From positions 1-57,655 of the forward strand of contig CALKRW010000045.1 in assembly GCA_937989585.1 (NCBI GenBank): DNA of 57,655 nt, given 5' to 3'. The stretch is from an uncultured Porphyromonadaceae bacterium. GTDB lineage: Bacteria; Bacteroidota; Bacteroidia; Bacteroidales; Muribaculaceae. The first letter of the stretch is position 1. Each line of letters starts with the position of its first letter. Made by a program: the position numbers and the translations under genes. The notes under the pieces are model-generated. The model worked only from the letters and a program-made list of their open reading frames with translations. It did no database searches and was not told where the DNA came from. Shown piece after piece: positions 25,107 to 34,775 of the stretch.

Positions 25107-25952
25107 ATGCGCAAAATATTCTGCCTCATAACCGCTCTTGCAGCCGTGGCTTCCATAGTCTCGGCCGTCTCCTGCATTACACGGGCCTCCGCTGAGCCCG
25201 GCTCTGCTTCTATGGCTTCGGAGACCCTTGAGGATGTGATGGCCGTCCTCGACAGCCGCCCGGCGGAACACTGGCTCACGCACCTCGAGTCAATGCCCGA
25301 CAACGACTGTGTGAAACTGCGCGTCAACCCTCCCGCAGGACCTCTGCGCAAGTGCTTCCTTGACTCGAACTATCTCCACTTTGCCGCCGGTCAGCAGTAT
25401 GGCATCCGGCCAATCACATGCACCGACGATATCTGGCAGATGAACCGTCCTATGGTTCATGTCGTTTCTTGTGCGGAATATTTTGTCGACTCGCTGAGCC
25501 ACTCCTATCCATATCTGGTCCCTAAGGCGGCCGCGCTCCTTTCGGACATCGGGCAGGCCTTCAACGACTCGCTCCGCTCGCGTGGCGGCGGATGCTACCG
25601 TCTCAAGGTCACATCACTCCTGCGCACCCGGCGCTCCATCAGCCGCCTGCGCCGTGTCAACCGCGTCGCCGTCGATTCCTCCTCACACAGTTTCGGCACC
25701 ACGTTCGACATCTCCTACTCGAATTTCATCTGTGATGCCGCGACCGTTAACCGCACGGCCGAGGACCTCAAGAACCTCCTCGCCGAAATAGTCCACGATT
25801 TTCGTAGCAAGGGCCGCTGTCTCGCCATATATGAACTCAGTCAGGCCTGTTTCCACATAACCTGCATCGACGGGGACTACCGTCGCCCCGCCTCTCCAGA
25901 ACCCAAAGACGAGCCACGCGCTAAGCGTCGTGGCCTCCGTCACCGCCGCTGA
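25107..25952 (+). CDS. DUF5715-family envelope protein, M15-peptidase-like motif
   Basis: The 281-residue protein starts with a hydrophobic signal (M-R-K-I-F-C-L-I-T-A, with a possible lipobox cysteine in V-S-C). Its C-terminal half fits the DUF5715 family: V-T-S-L-L-R-T, S-R-L-R-R-V-N and S-S-H-S-F-G-T-T-F-D-I-S-Y. The last motif, SxHxxGxxxD, is the pattern of metal ligands in M15 D-Ala-D-Ala peptidases, and a later C-F-H-I-T could give a further histidine. A peptidoglycan-cleaving role is therefore possible but is my inference. The ATG at 25107 is the first after the promoter. AsmA follows 45 bp downstream on the same strand. Confidence 0.78.
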   Translation: MRKIFCLITALAAVASIVSAVSCITRASAEPGSASMASETLEDVMAVLDSRPAEHWLTHLESMPDNDCVKLRVNPPAGPLRKCFLDSNYLHFAAGQQYGIRPITCTDDIWQMNRPMVHVVSCAEYFVDSLSHSYPYLVPKAAALLSDIGQAFNDSLRSRGGGCYRLKVTSLLRTRRSISRLRRVNRVAVDSSSHSFGTTFDISYSNFICDAATVNRTAEDLKNLLAEIVHDFRSKGRCLAIYELSQACFHITCIDGDYRRPASPEPKDEPRAKRRGLRHRR

Positions 25953-25997
25953 GCCATCCCGCCGATGCTTCATGGCGGCTAATTACCCTTCGCCAAT

Positions 25998-28900
25998 ATG
26001 TCTGAAGAAGTTAAAAAAGATAATACCGGAACTGCGATACGGCCTCGCCGTTATGCCCGCTGGCGCACTCCCGCCAAGGTCGTGGCATGGACTCTGATGG
26101 GCATCGTGCTCTTTGTCGTGGGTCTCCTCGCTGCTACCCTCACAATTCTGCGGCCTGAGCGTCTTACTCCCATAGTCACGGCAATAGCCGGAAACAATCT
26201 TAACGCCGATGTCTCCATCGGCCGCGTCGAACTGTCAATGGCGCCCGGACTGCCTTATCTCAACCTCGACGTCGACAGGATGGTCGTCATCTCGCGCGAC
26301 ATAAGGGCTCTCGATGCCGAAACCCGCGAGATGATTCCCGTGTATGCCGACACGCTGATGACTGTCAGCAGCATAAGTGGCGGCGTCAACCTTACCGCCC
26401 TTCTCGCCAATCGTGTCGAGCTGCGTGACATCACCATCGCATCTCCCCGTCTCAACCTCGTGGTCGTCGATGACAGCACCACCAATTTCAACATATTCCA
26501 GCCTAGCGAGGACACTACGGCAGTCGACTTCGCCTCGCTGCCCGAGTTCGTCATAAACCGTTTCGAGATTACCGATCCCGGCCCAGTCCGTTATTTCGAC
26601 TGTGAGTCAGGTACTCAGTTCCAGGCCGATTTCCGCTCGATTGCTCTTGTCGGGAAGGACGCCCCGATGTACACGCTCGACTTCACGGGTAATGTTGAGG
26701 CTCCCCTCCTTATGGAGTATTTCCATTTCGACGACCTCAGGTTCGGCCTGCGGGGTAATATCCGCTGGTCGCAGCAGAAACCATATGCCATAGGTCTCGA
26801 CAATTTTGATTTCAAACTCTCATTCCTCGAGGGCGTCATTTCTACTGACGTCAATTTTACCGACCATCTTGTGGTGGATAAACTAGACCTCCGGCTTAAG
26901 CCGATTGACATCTATCAGGTCATACATATTCTGCCCGACGAGATGGCCGAGGCTCTCTCCGAGGACTTCAACCTGCCTTTCTCTCTCTACACGGACCTCG
27001 AGACCGATATGAAACTCGAGATCTCCGCACGTCTGCTCAAGCCATTCAATGCCGCCACCGACGGAATTCCCACAATGGAGGCTTCTGTGCTCATTCCCGA
27101 GTCTCGGCTCAGATGGGATAAGCTCGATCTCACCTCGCTGAAGGCATCCCTGCTGCTCACAGTCCCCGATGAGAATCTTGACAACGCCACACTCGATGTC
27201 AGGTATCTCGACATGTCCGGACCCGCGACTGACCTTAAAATCAAGGGTGTGTTCAGAAATCTCCTTACCGATCCGGTATTCGAAGCCGACGTCTCTGCCA
27301 GGACTGACATCAGCCGTCTGCCTTCGCAACTCAGGCAGTTGTTCGGCGGTAAGGTCGCAGGACTGGTTCACGCCAACGCCCACGTCGAGGGCGCGGCCTC
27401 GATGTTCTCTCCCTCCGGCTTCCAGCATCTGCTGGTCGAGGGCGATGTCGGCGTGAAGAATTTTTATTGGTTAGCATATGACACGGTCAACATGGTTAAG
27501 GTTGACCGTGCCTTGTTTAAATTTGGCACACAGAAGAGGGTCCGCACAGCCGGCGGCCTCTCCGCCCCTCTTCTCTCGGCTTCTGTCGAGGCTGATTCGT
27601 TGACCGTACTCTCGGGCAACGACATCATGGCATTCAGGGATATCCGTCTCGGACTCGCCACACGTAACGGTCGGCGCGCCGACCGTATGGCCGTACAGCC
27701 CATGGGCGGCGGTCTCAGCATAGGCGCTTTCAATTTCCTTGCTTTCTCGGACACCGCTGTCGTGCGCTTGCGCGATATCCGGGGCGGCGCTGTCATTCGG
27801 CCCATCGACGGAAACCTGCACCGTCCGGAGTTTATATTCAGACTTAGTCTCGGCCGTCTTTCCGCCGGCGATAATTCCACCCGTCTGATGGTGCGCGATG
27901 CCGAACTCGACTTCTCTGCCCGGCGCAAGCCCGAGACAGAGCGCCAGAAGCGCGTGCGGCGAAGTGCCGACTCGCTGATGCGGCGCATAGCCGGCCTCAC
28001 TCCTGACTCGGCCATCGCTATCGCCGAGTCCATGCACCGCCGTCCGTCGCACAGAAAGTATCCCCGTGTACATCCCCAGGAGATTGATTCTCTTTCCGAG
28101 GTCATAGATTTCGGTACCTCGACATTCCTGCGTCGCGTGCTGACACGCTGGACTCTCGAAGGCTCCCTGACCTCCGGGCGAGCCGGTATGTTCACTCCGT
28201 ATTTCCCGCTGCGGAATCGTTTCAGCCATATCGACATCGCCTTCAACAACGATACCCTGAAGATGAACAACATAGAGTACAAGGCCGGGCGCAGTGACAT
28301 AACTTTCTCGGGTGAGGTCACAAACCTGCGCCGTGCGCTGACGTCCCGGAGACACCGCACCCCCCTCAAGATACGCTTCCAGTCGGTATCTGACACCATC
28401 GATGTCAACCAGTTGGCTAACAGTGCTTTCGCCGGTTCGGCCTACGCCGACAGCCGGATTAGTCATTTCTCGCTTGATGATAATGCCGATGAGAACGAAC
28501 TGGATTCCATAATAGGCATGCACGTCGCTGATGCCCCGGACAACATGGCGCCGCTGCTTATACCCCGCAACATAGACCTTGAACTCATATGCCGCGCCGA
28601 GAATCTCATTTACTCTGACCTGTTGCTCAAGCATATGACCGGAAGTCTGCTTGCTTACGACGGGGCGCTGAACCTCAATCGCCTTCGTGCCGCCTCCGAT
28701 GTCGGCGACCTTAACATGTCCGCCCTCTACATGGGCAGCAGTGTCGACTCGCTGAGTTTCGCATTCGGCATGAAACTCGACAGGTTCAATCTTAACCGTT
28801 TCCTGAAACTTGTTCCTGCCGTTGACTCAATGATGCCTGTGCTCCGCGACTTCTCGGGACTGATATCCGCCGACCTCGCGTTTACTACGCCGATCGACCG

Positions 28901-29603
28901 GAACATGGACCTGAACCTGAACAGACTCAACGCCGCAATCCGTCTTGACGGCAAGGACCTCGTGCTGATTGATCCCGCCACTTTCAAGTCGCTGTCAAAA
29001 TGGCTCCTTTTCAAAGACAAGAACCGTAATGTCATCGACTCGATGTCCGTTCAGATGTCCGTCGAGAATGGCCTGATGCAGGTGTATCCGTTCATCTTCA
29101 ACATTGACCGCTACCGTCTCGGCGTCCAGGGACACAACGACCTGAACATGAACTTTGATTATCATATCGCTGTTCTTAAGTCACCCATACCTTTCAGGTT
29201 CGGAATCAATGTCAAGGGCAACCCGGACAAATTCAAGGTCCGTCTCGGGGGCGCCAAGTTCAACGACAAGACCGCCATGAAGCAGGTGGCATTTGTCGAC
29301 ACTACCCGCGTCAACCTAATCCGCCAGATCCAGAATGTATTCCGTCGCGGCGTTCGTGGTGCCAGCATGCAGTCGCTGCGGCTTGACCGCTCGCCGGCCG
29401 CCGCCTCCATAAATCTCAGCGAGGGAGAACTCAGCGCCGCCGACTCGCTCGAACTCTACAGACAGGGCATGATTCCCGAGCCGCCTGCATCACTCGTCGG
29501 CAATACTCAGGACAATAAGAACAAGAAAAAAAACAGCAACAGGCAGAGAAACAGGAAGGACCGCAGGTCCGACAGAAACGCCGCCGTAAAGCCAAAGGAA
29601 TAA
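25998..29603 (+). CDS. AsmA-family inner-membrane/periplasmic protein
   Basis: The 1201-residue protein has one N-terminal membrane helix (about 30-50, after a basic cytoplasmic segment). The AsmA opening follows, with L-N-A-D-V-S-I-G-R-V-E-L-S, and a very long beta-rich periplasmic region runs to about 1110, including the C-terminal AsmA_2-like block D-L-N-M-N-F-D-Y-H-I-A-V-L-K-S-P. Such proteins resemble TamB and YhdP, elongated grooves implicated in moving phospholipids between the membranes. The last 35 residues are a low-complexity tail rich in Lys, Asn, Arg and Gln. It probably shares a transcript with the DUF5715 gene. The lipid-transport role is family knowledge, not shown here. Confidence 0.85.
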   Translation: MSEEVKKDNTGTAIRPRRYARWRTPAKVVAWTLMGIVLFVVGLLAATLTILRPERLTPIVTAIAGNNLNADVSIGRVELSMAPGLPYLNLDVDRMVVISRDIRALDAETREMIPVYADTLMTVSSISGGVNLTALLANRVELRDITIASPRLNLVVVDDSTTNFNIFQPSEDTTAVDFASLPEFVINRFEITDPGPVRYFDCESGTQFQADFRSIALVGKDAPMYTLDFTGNVEAPLLMEYFHFDDLRFGLRGNIRWSQQKPYAIGLDNFDFKLSFLEGVISTDVNFTDHLVVDKLDLRLKPIDIYQVIHILPDEMAEALSEDFNLPFSLYTDLETDMKLEISARLLKPFNAATDGIPTMEASVLIPESRLRWDKLDLTSLKASLLLTVPDENLDNATLDVRYLDMSGPATDLKIKGVFRNLLTDPVFEADVSARTDISRLPSQLRQLFGGKVAGLVHANAHVEGAASMFSPSGFQHLLVEGDVGVKNFYWLAYDTVNMVKVDRALFKFGTQKRVRTAGGLSAPLLSASVEADSLTVLSGNDIMAFRDIRLGLATRNGRRADRMAVQPMGGGLSIGAFNFLAFSDTAVVRLRDIRGGAVIRPIDGNLHRPEFIFRLSLGRLSAGDNSTRLMVRDAELDFSARRKPETERQKRVRRSADSLMRRIAGLTPDSAIAIAESMHRRPSHRKYPRVHPQEIDSLSEVIDFGTSTFLRRVLTRWTLEGSLTSGRAGMFTPYFPLRNRFSHIDIAFNNDTLKMNNIEYKAGRSDITFSGEVTNLRRALTSRRHRTPLKIRFQSVSDTIDVNQLANSAFAGSAYADSRISHFSLDDNADENELDSIIGMHVADAPDNMAPLLIPRNIDLELICRAENLIYSDLLLKHMTGSLLAYDGALNLNRLRAASDVGDLNMSALYMGSSVDSLSFAFGMKLDRFNLNRFLKLVPAVDSMMPVLRDFSGLISADLAFTTPIDRNMDLNLNRLNAAIRLDGKDLVLIDPATFKSLSKWLLFKDKNRNVIDSMSVQMSVENGLMQVYPFIFNIDRYRLGVQGHNDLNMNFDYHIAVLKSPIPFRFGINVKGNPDKFKVRLGGAKFNDKTAMKQVAFVDTTRVNLIRQIQNVFRRGVRGASMQSLRLDRSPAAASINLSEGELSAADSLELYRQGMIPEPPASLVGNTQDNKNKKKNSNRQRNRKDRRSDRNAAVKPKE

Positions 29604-29653
29604 TATCACGGCTGCTTCAAGACGGCAACTATCTCCACTATACGATATAGACA

Positions 29654-30490
29654 ATGACCAATAGGGAAAATAATGATTCTGTGATTGAACGGGAAATTAG
29701 AGAATCCGTAATGGCCTACCTGAAGGCGCACTCGCTGGAGAGACTCGATCTTCGCGCGGCACTCTTCGACATGGACGGCACTCTGTACGATTCCATGCCG
29801 CGTCATGCCGAAGCATGGATGCAGATGTGCAGGGCCAACGGCATAAATGCCGGGCGCGACGAATTTTTCCTTTTCGAGGGGCGTACAGGCGCCTCCACCA
29901 TAAACATTCTTTTCGAGCGTCAGTTCGGCCATCCCGCGACACCTGAACAGACCGAGGAACTATACCGTCAGAAAACCGTCAACTTCAAGGCTATGCCGAA
30001 ACCGCCTGTTATGCCGGGCGCCATCGACGTAACGCGCCTTTGTGCCGAGGCCGGACTCGAATGCATACTTGTCACCGGCTCGGGACAGAAATCACTGCTC
30101 GACCGTCTGTCCGGTGATTTTCCCGGCATCTTCGATCCGGTCAAGGCCATTACCTCCCGCGATGTAGTACACGGCAAACCTTCCCCCGAGCCCTATCAGA
30201 TGGCGATGCGTCGCGTCGGATGTTCCGTGAACGACAATACCTGCGCAGGCTGTCTGCCCGAGCAGGCCATAATTTTCGAGAACGCTCCATTGGGCGTACA
30301 GTCTGGAGCGGCCTCCGGCGCCTTCACGGTCGCCGTCGTCACCGGACCCGTCCCGCGTGAGGAACTCGCTGCAGCCGGAGCATCTATAATCTTCGACTCA
30401 ATGCCCATGTGCGCCGAATACCTTCCCCGCCTCCTCCAGTGTCTGACACAAGCAGACAGAAATTTTAATCAAACATACCCCGAACAATAA
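29654..30490 (+). CDS. HAD phosphatase, beta-phosphoglucomutase-like
   Basis: The 278-residue protein is a class I haloacid dehalogenase with the short helical cap of beta-phosphoglucomutase-type enzymes. Motif I is A-L-F-D-M-D-G-T-L-Y (about 36-45), motif II the T-G-S in I-L-V-T-G-S-G, the motif III lysine is in H-G-K-P-S-P-E-P-Y, and motif IV is I-I-F-E-N-A-P-L-G-V. It carries about 30 polar residues in front of the usual start. A sugar or polyol phosphate is the likely substrate. It lies 13 bases before aroB and probably shares its transcript. Confidence 0.9.
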   Translation: MTNRENNDSVIEREIRESVMAYLKAHSLERLDLRAALFDMDGTLYDSMPRHAEAWMQMCRANGINAGRDEFFLFEGRTGASTINILFERQFGHPATPEQTEELYRQKTVNFKAMPKPPVMPGAIDVTRLCAEAGLECILVTGSGQKSLLDRLSGDFPGIFDPVKAITSRDVVHGKPSPEPYQMAMRRVGCSVNDNTCAGCLPEQAIIFENAPLGVQSGAASGAFTVAVVTGPVPREELAAAGASIIFDSMPMCAEYLPRLLQCLTQADRNFNQTYPEQ

Positions 30491-30503
30491 AAACACACAT
30501 CTT

Positions 30504-31574
30504 ATGGCACAGAAAATTTTTTTCACCAATCAGGTAGGCTCGACTCTCGACAGCCTCGTAGCCGAGGCTGCTCCCTCGCAAGTCTTCATCCTGGTTGATA
30601 CGAACACAAAGTCATACGTCCTCCCGGTACTCCGTGCTGACTCGAAAGCCGCCGCCTCCGCAACAGTCATCACCTGTCAGGCCGGAGACGTAAACAAGAC
30701 CGTCGACTCACTGCGCGACATATGGACAGAACTTGCCGGCAATGAAGCCTCGCGCAATGCCCTTGTCATAAACGTCGGCGGTGGCGTCGTGACCGATATG
30801 GGCGGCTTCGCGGCCGCGACCTTCAAGCGCGGACTGCGCTTCATCAACCTTCCCACGACCCTGCTCGGAGCGGTCGATGCCGCTGTCGGCGGCAAGACCG
30901 CCATCAACCTCGGGGGCTTCAAGAATCTTGTTGGAGCCTTCGCTCCCGCCGACGCGGTCATCATCTCGACCGATTACTTTAACACGCTTACCCAGCAGGA
31001 ACTCCTGTCCGGCTATGGCGAGATGCTGAAACATGCCATGCTGGACGGCCCCCGCCAACTCGCGGACATAATGAAGTATTCGGTTGTGAATCCACCGGCC
31101 GACCCTGACAGGCTTCTCGGCCTCATCCGCGAGAGCGTCGGCGTGAAAGAACGTATCGTCGCCGCCGACCCGACTGAAACCTCACTTCGCCGTGCCCTGA
31201 ACCTCGGCCACACGGTGGGACACGCCTTCGAGTCCCTCGCCCTCGAGCGCAAGTCACCCATTCCTCACGGTTACGCTGTCGTTTGGGGACTTGTTGTGGA
31301 GACTGTGCTCTCGCATCTGGTTCTCGGTTTCCCGTCTGACACTCTACATTCACTCGCCTCATACATCTATGAGAACTACGGTGCCTTCGACATAAGTTGC
31401 GACGACTACCCGAAACTTCTCGCATACATGCGCAACGACAAAAAGAATACCGATGCCTCGAACATCAGTTTCACTCTCCTGCGCGCCCCCGGCGATGCCG
31501 TGATCGACCAGGTCATCCCTGCCGAGCAGATAAAATCCGCCCTTGACATCTACCGCGACCTCTTCCACCTCTGA
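30504..31574 (+). CDS. aroB: 3-dehydroquinate synthase
   Basis: The 356-residue enzyme cyclises DAHP to 3-dehydroquinate, step two of the shikimate pathway, using NAD and a divalent metal. The NAD site G-G-G-V-V-T-D-M-G-G-F is near 90-100. The metal ligands are expected in S-G-Y-G-E-M-L-K-H (Glu) and in N-L-G-H-T-V-G-H-A-F-E and P-H-G-Y-A-V (His). Other conserved stretches are P-T-T-L-L-G-A-V-D-A-A-V-G-G-K-T and R-N-D-K-K. The length is normal. It sits between a HAD phosphatase gene and the proline genes in one rightward run. Confidence 0.97.
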   Translation: MAQKIFFTNQVGSTLDSLVAEAAPSQVFILVDTNTKSYVLPVLRADSKAAASATVITCQAGDVNKTVDSLRDIWTELAGNEASRNALVINVGGGVVTDMGGFAAATFKRGLRFINLPTTLLGAVDAAVGGKTAINLGGFKNLVGAFAPADAVIISTDYFNTLTQQELLSGYGEMLKHAMLDGPRQLADIMKYSVVNPPADPDRLLGLIRESVGVKERIVAADPTETSLRRALNLGHTVGHAFESLALERKSPIPHGYAVVWGLVVETVLSHLVLGFPSDTLHSLASYIYENYGAFDISCDDYPKLLAYMRNDKKNTDASNISFTLLRAPGDAVIDQVIPAEQIKSALDIYRDLFHL

Positions 31575-31623
31575 TAAAAAAACATATTAGCAATCATTCT
31601 CTCCAGTATATACCAAACCATAA

Positions 31624-32412
31624 ATGTCTATCAATAAAATAGCAATAATAGGAGGGGGCAGCATGGGCCGCGCCCTCGCAGACGGCCTCCTTTCGTCTGG
31701 CTTCACACCTGCCGGAATCACTGTAGCAAATCCTCATACGGACAAACTCTCCGACCTTGAATCGAAAGGCATAACGGTGACCGATGACAACTCTGCGGCT
31801 ATAGTCGGCGCCGATGCCGTTGTCATTGCGGTCAAGCCCTGGGTCCTTCCCGAGGTCGCCGAACAGTTGCGCGGACACATCGACACCGACCGTCAGCAGG
31901 TGGCAGTCATCGTGGCCGGAATCCCGGGCGACGAGCTCAAGGCAATGTTCACGCACTTCGGCAAAGTACCCGCATTGACTCTCCTCATGCCGAATACGGC
32001 CATGTCGGTCGGGAAGTCCATGACTTTCGCCGTCAGCCTCCACGGAGACCCTGCCGATATTGTCGGACTGTTTCAGCCAACGGGCAAGGTGATGCTCATC
32101 GAGGAACGTCTGCTCCCTGCCGCCACGGCTCTGGCCTCGTGCGGTATCGCATATGCACTACGTTACGTACGTGCCGCGGTCGAAGGCGGAGTCGAACTTG
32201 GCTTCAGGGCCTCGGACGCCCAGGACATAGTCGCCCAGACGATCGAAGGCGCCTCCGCCATACTGAATGTGCCGGGCGCTCACGCCGAGGCCGAAATCGA
32301 CAAGGTGACCACGCCGGGCGGTCTGACCATCCGCGGCCTAAACGCCATGGAGGATGCCGGATTCACCCGCGCTGTCATATCCGGCCTGCGGGCATCAGTG
32401 AAAAAATCGTGA
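31624..32412 (+). CDS. proC: Pyrroline-5-carboxylate reductase
   Basis: The 262-residue enzyme reduces 1-pyrroline-5-carboxylate to proline with NAD(P)H, the last step of proline synthesis. The Rossmann motif I-G-G-G-S-M-G-R-A-L is at residues 8-17. The family signature near the C-terminus, V-T-T-P-G-G-L-T-I-R-G-L-N-A-M-E, is complete. proB follows after 21 bases and proA after three more, so the whole glutamate-to-proline route is encoded here, with the last enzyme first. Confidence 0.96.
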   Translation: MSINKIAIIGGGSMGRALADGLLSSGFTPAGITVANPHTDKLSDLESKGITVTDDNSAAIVGADAVVIAVKPWVLPEVAEQLRGHIDTDRQQVAVIVAGIPGDELKAMFTHFGKVPALTLLMPNTAMSVGKSMTFAVSLHGDPADIVGLFQPTGKVMLIEERLLPAATALASCGIAYALRYVRAAVEGGVELGFRASDAQDIVAQTIEGASAILNVPGAHAEAEIDKVTTPGGLTIRGLNAMEDAGFTRAVISGLRASVKKS

Positions 32413-32433
32413 CAACAAAAATCAATTAATCCA

Positions 32434-33504
32434 ATGTCCCGTATTGTTATCAAAGTCGGAAGCAACGTGCTCACACGTGCCGACGGACATCCCGACGTCA
32501 CCAACCTCTCGTCGATAGTCGACCAGATTGCGGTCTTGCGGAATCTCGGTCATGAGATAGTGCTCGTGTCGAGCGGCGCCGTGGCCTGTGGCCGTGGAGC
32601 CATCCAGCCCTCGGCAAAACTTGACAGTGTAGGGAGCCGGCAACTCTTCGCCTCGATAGGCCAGATACATCTCATCAATCTTTACAACAGTCTCTTCGCG
32701 TCATACGGCATAGTTGTCGGACAGGTGCTTACACAGAAGGAGAATTTCTCATCGCGCTCGGCGTATCTTAACCAATGCCACTGCATGCTCACGATGCTCG
32801 AGGCCGGAGTCATTCCCATCGTCAACGAGAACGACACCGTTTCGCTCACCGAACTTATGTTCACAGATAACGATGAACTGTCCGGCCTTGTGGCCACGAT
32901 GCTTGGCGCAGACCGCCTCATCATCCTGTCCAATGTAGACGGAATCTATACCGGCGCACCTTCTGACCCGGAGTCGACACTGATTCCGAAAATTAAGCCC
33001 GGTGACAATCCGGGCGACTACGTGGTGGCGACAAAGAGCGCCTTCGGCCGCGGAGGCATGGCAACGAAGTGCTCTATCGCACGCAAGGTAGCGGACGAGG
33101 GTGTCACCGTTATCATCGCAAAGGGGACACGTCCCAATGTCCTGGTCGACCTTATGACCGCCCCCGATACGGTGCCCCACACCGAGTTTGTAGCCGCCCA
33201 GAATCCCCTATCGTCAATCAAGCGCTGGATCGCACACAGCGATTCGTTCGCCAAGGGTTCGGTTACGGTAAACGCCAACGCTGCCGCCGCGCTCGAAGGT
33301 CCCGGAGCCGTCTCGCTGCTTCCTGTCGGCGTCACCGAAGTCGCCGGCGACTGGGACGAGGGAGACATCATCACAGTACTAAACCCCGAAGGACAGCGAA
33401 TAGCCGTCGGCCGTGCCTCGACCGACAGCAACACGGCCCGCGCATCAATCGGCCTGCACAACCAGGCCCCGCTGATACATTACGACTATCTCTGCATCGA
33501 CTGA
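32434..33504 (+). CDS. proB: Glutamate 5-kinase
   Basis: The 356-residue enzyme phosphorylates glutamate, the first step of proline synthesis. It has an amino-acid-kinase domain (about 1-250) with V-I-K-V-G-S-N-V-L, V-S-S-G-A-V-A-C-G and the substrate loop N-E-N-D-T-V-S. A C-terminal PUA domain (about 270-350) carries S-L-L-P-V-G-V-T-E-V-A-G-D-W. The PUA form is typical of feedback-inhibited bacterial glutamate kinases. It ends three bases before the proA start, so translation is probably coupled. Confidence 0.97.
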   Translation: MSRIVIKVGSNVLTRADGHPDVTNLSSIVDQIAVLRNLGHEIVLVSSGAVACGRGAIQPSAKLDSVGSRQLFASIGQIHLINLYNSLFASYGIVVGQVLTQKENFSSRSAYLNQCHCMLTMLEAGVIPIVNENDTVSLTELMFTDNDELSGLVATMLGADRLIILSNVDGIYTGAPSDPESTLIPKIKPGDNPGDYVVATKSAFGRGGMATKCSIARKVADEGVTVIIAKGTRPNVLVDLMTAPDTVPHTEFVAAQNPLSSIKRWIAHSDSFAKGSVTVNANAAAALEGPGAVSLLPVGVTEVAGDWDEGDIITVLNPEGQRIAVGRASTDSNTARASIGLHNQAPLIHYDYLCID

Positions 33505-33507
33505 ATT

Positions 33508-34758
33508 ATGACTGATTTCAATACACTCTTCGCCAAAGCACGCGAAGACTCACGCAAACTCCCATCCTACACCGACGAGGAACGTTCGGCGGTATTGCTG
33601 ACTCTAGCCGGCCTTATCGAGTCCGAGACACCGGCACTTCTTGCCGCCAACGCGGAAGACCTTGCCAAAATGTCGCCTGAGAACCCTCTCTATGACCGTC
33701 TCCAACTGACAGCCGAGCGTCTGAAAGGAATAGCCTCGGACATGCGTCATGTCGCCAAGTTGCCTTGTCCGGTCGGCGAGGTCATAGAGAAACGCACTCT
33801 CGAAAACGGAATCGAACTGAGCCGCGTGCGTTCTCCTTTCGGTGTGGTCGGGGTGATATACGAGGCGCGTCCAAATGTCACCTTCGACGTGTTCGCCATT
33901 ACCTTCAAGACCGCGAACGCCTGCATACTCAAAGGCGGCCATGACGCCGAACAGTCGAACCGGGCCGCAATCAATCTGATTAAAAAAGCGCTGCGCACTC
34001 ACGGAATGCCCGAAGCGTCAGCGACACTACTTCCGTCGACACATGAAGCAACAGCCGCCATGCTCTGCGCAAGAGGATACATTGACATCTGCATTCCCCG
34101 GGGAGGACGACGTCTGATAGACTTTGTGCGTGACACGGCACGCATTCCTGTCATCGAGACCGGCGCCGGAGTCGTACACGCATATTTCCATTCGGCAGGA
34201 GACCTGAACATGGGTTCGGAGATAATCAACAATGCCAAGACGCGCCGAGTCAGCGTCTGCAACGCCCTGGACACACTGATTGTCGACCGTTCGCGACTGA
34301 AAGATCTGCCCACGCTGCTGAAACCGCTCGCCGACAAGGGTGTAACCATACATGCCGACAGGGAAGCGCTCGAGGCACTGGAAGGAAAATATCCAGCCGA
34401 ACTTCTGACAGCCGCCGTGGATGAGGATGCCGCCCGCGAATGGATGTCACTCAACATGGGTGTGTATACTGTCGGCGGCATTGACGAGGCGCTCGAACAC
34501 ATATCGCGTTACGGGTCCGGTCATTCCGAGACGATAATAACAGAGGACAGCGAGGCTGCAAGACGTTTCATGGATTCGGTCGACGCCGCCTGCGTGTACC
34601 ATAATCTACCGACCTCGTTCACCGACGGCGGACAGTTCGGGCTAGGTGCCGAAATAGGAATCTCGACACAGAAACTCGGTCCGCGTGGTCCAATGGGACT
34701 CACAGCCCTTACAACATACCGCTGGCTGCTTGTCGGGCGAGGCCAGTTGCGTCCCTAA
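33508..34758 (+). CDS. proA: Glutamate-5-semialdehyde dehydrogenase
   Basis: The 416-residue enzyme reduces gamma-glutamyl phosphate to glutamate semialdehyde with NADPH. It has the aldehyde-dehydrogenase fold with G-V-V-G-V-I-Y-E-A-R-P-N-V-T, L-K-G-G-H-D-A and the catalytic cysteine in V-S-V-C-N-A-L-D-T. The C-terminal R-G-P-M-G-L block is as expected. It works together with ProB, whose product is unstable. The PagL-like gene starts 17 bases downstream. Confidence 0.97.
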   Translation: MTDFNTLFAKAREDSRKLPSYTDEERSAVLLTLAGLIESETPALLAANAEDLAKMSPENPLYDRLQLTAERLKGIASDMRHVAKLPCPVGEVIEKRTLENGIELSRVRSPFGVVGVIYEARPNVTFDVFAITFKTANACILKGGHDAEQSNRAAINLIKKALRTHGMPEASATLLPSTHEATAAMLCARGYIDICIPRGGRRLIDFVRDTARIPVIETGAGVVHAYFHSAGDLNMGSEIINNAKTRRVSVCNALDTLIVDRSRLKDLPTLLKPLADKGVTIHADREALEALEGKYPAELLTAAVDEDAAREWMSLNMGVYTVGGIDEALEHISRYGSGHSETIITEDSEAARRFMDSVDAACVYHNLPTSFTDGGQFGLGAEIGISTQKLGPRGPMGLTALTTYRWLLVGRGQLRP

Positions 34759-34775
34759 GTCTTTTGTCATCGGTT

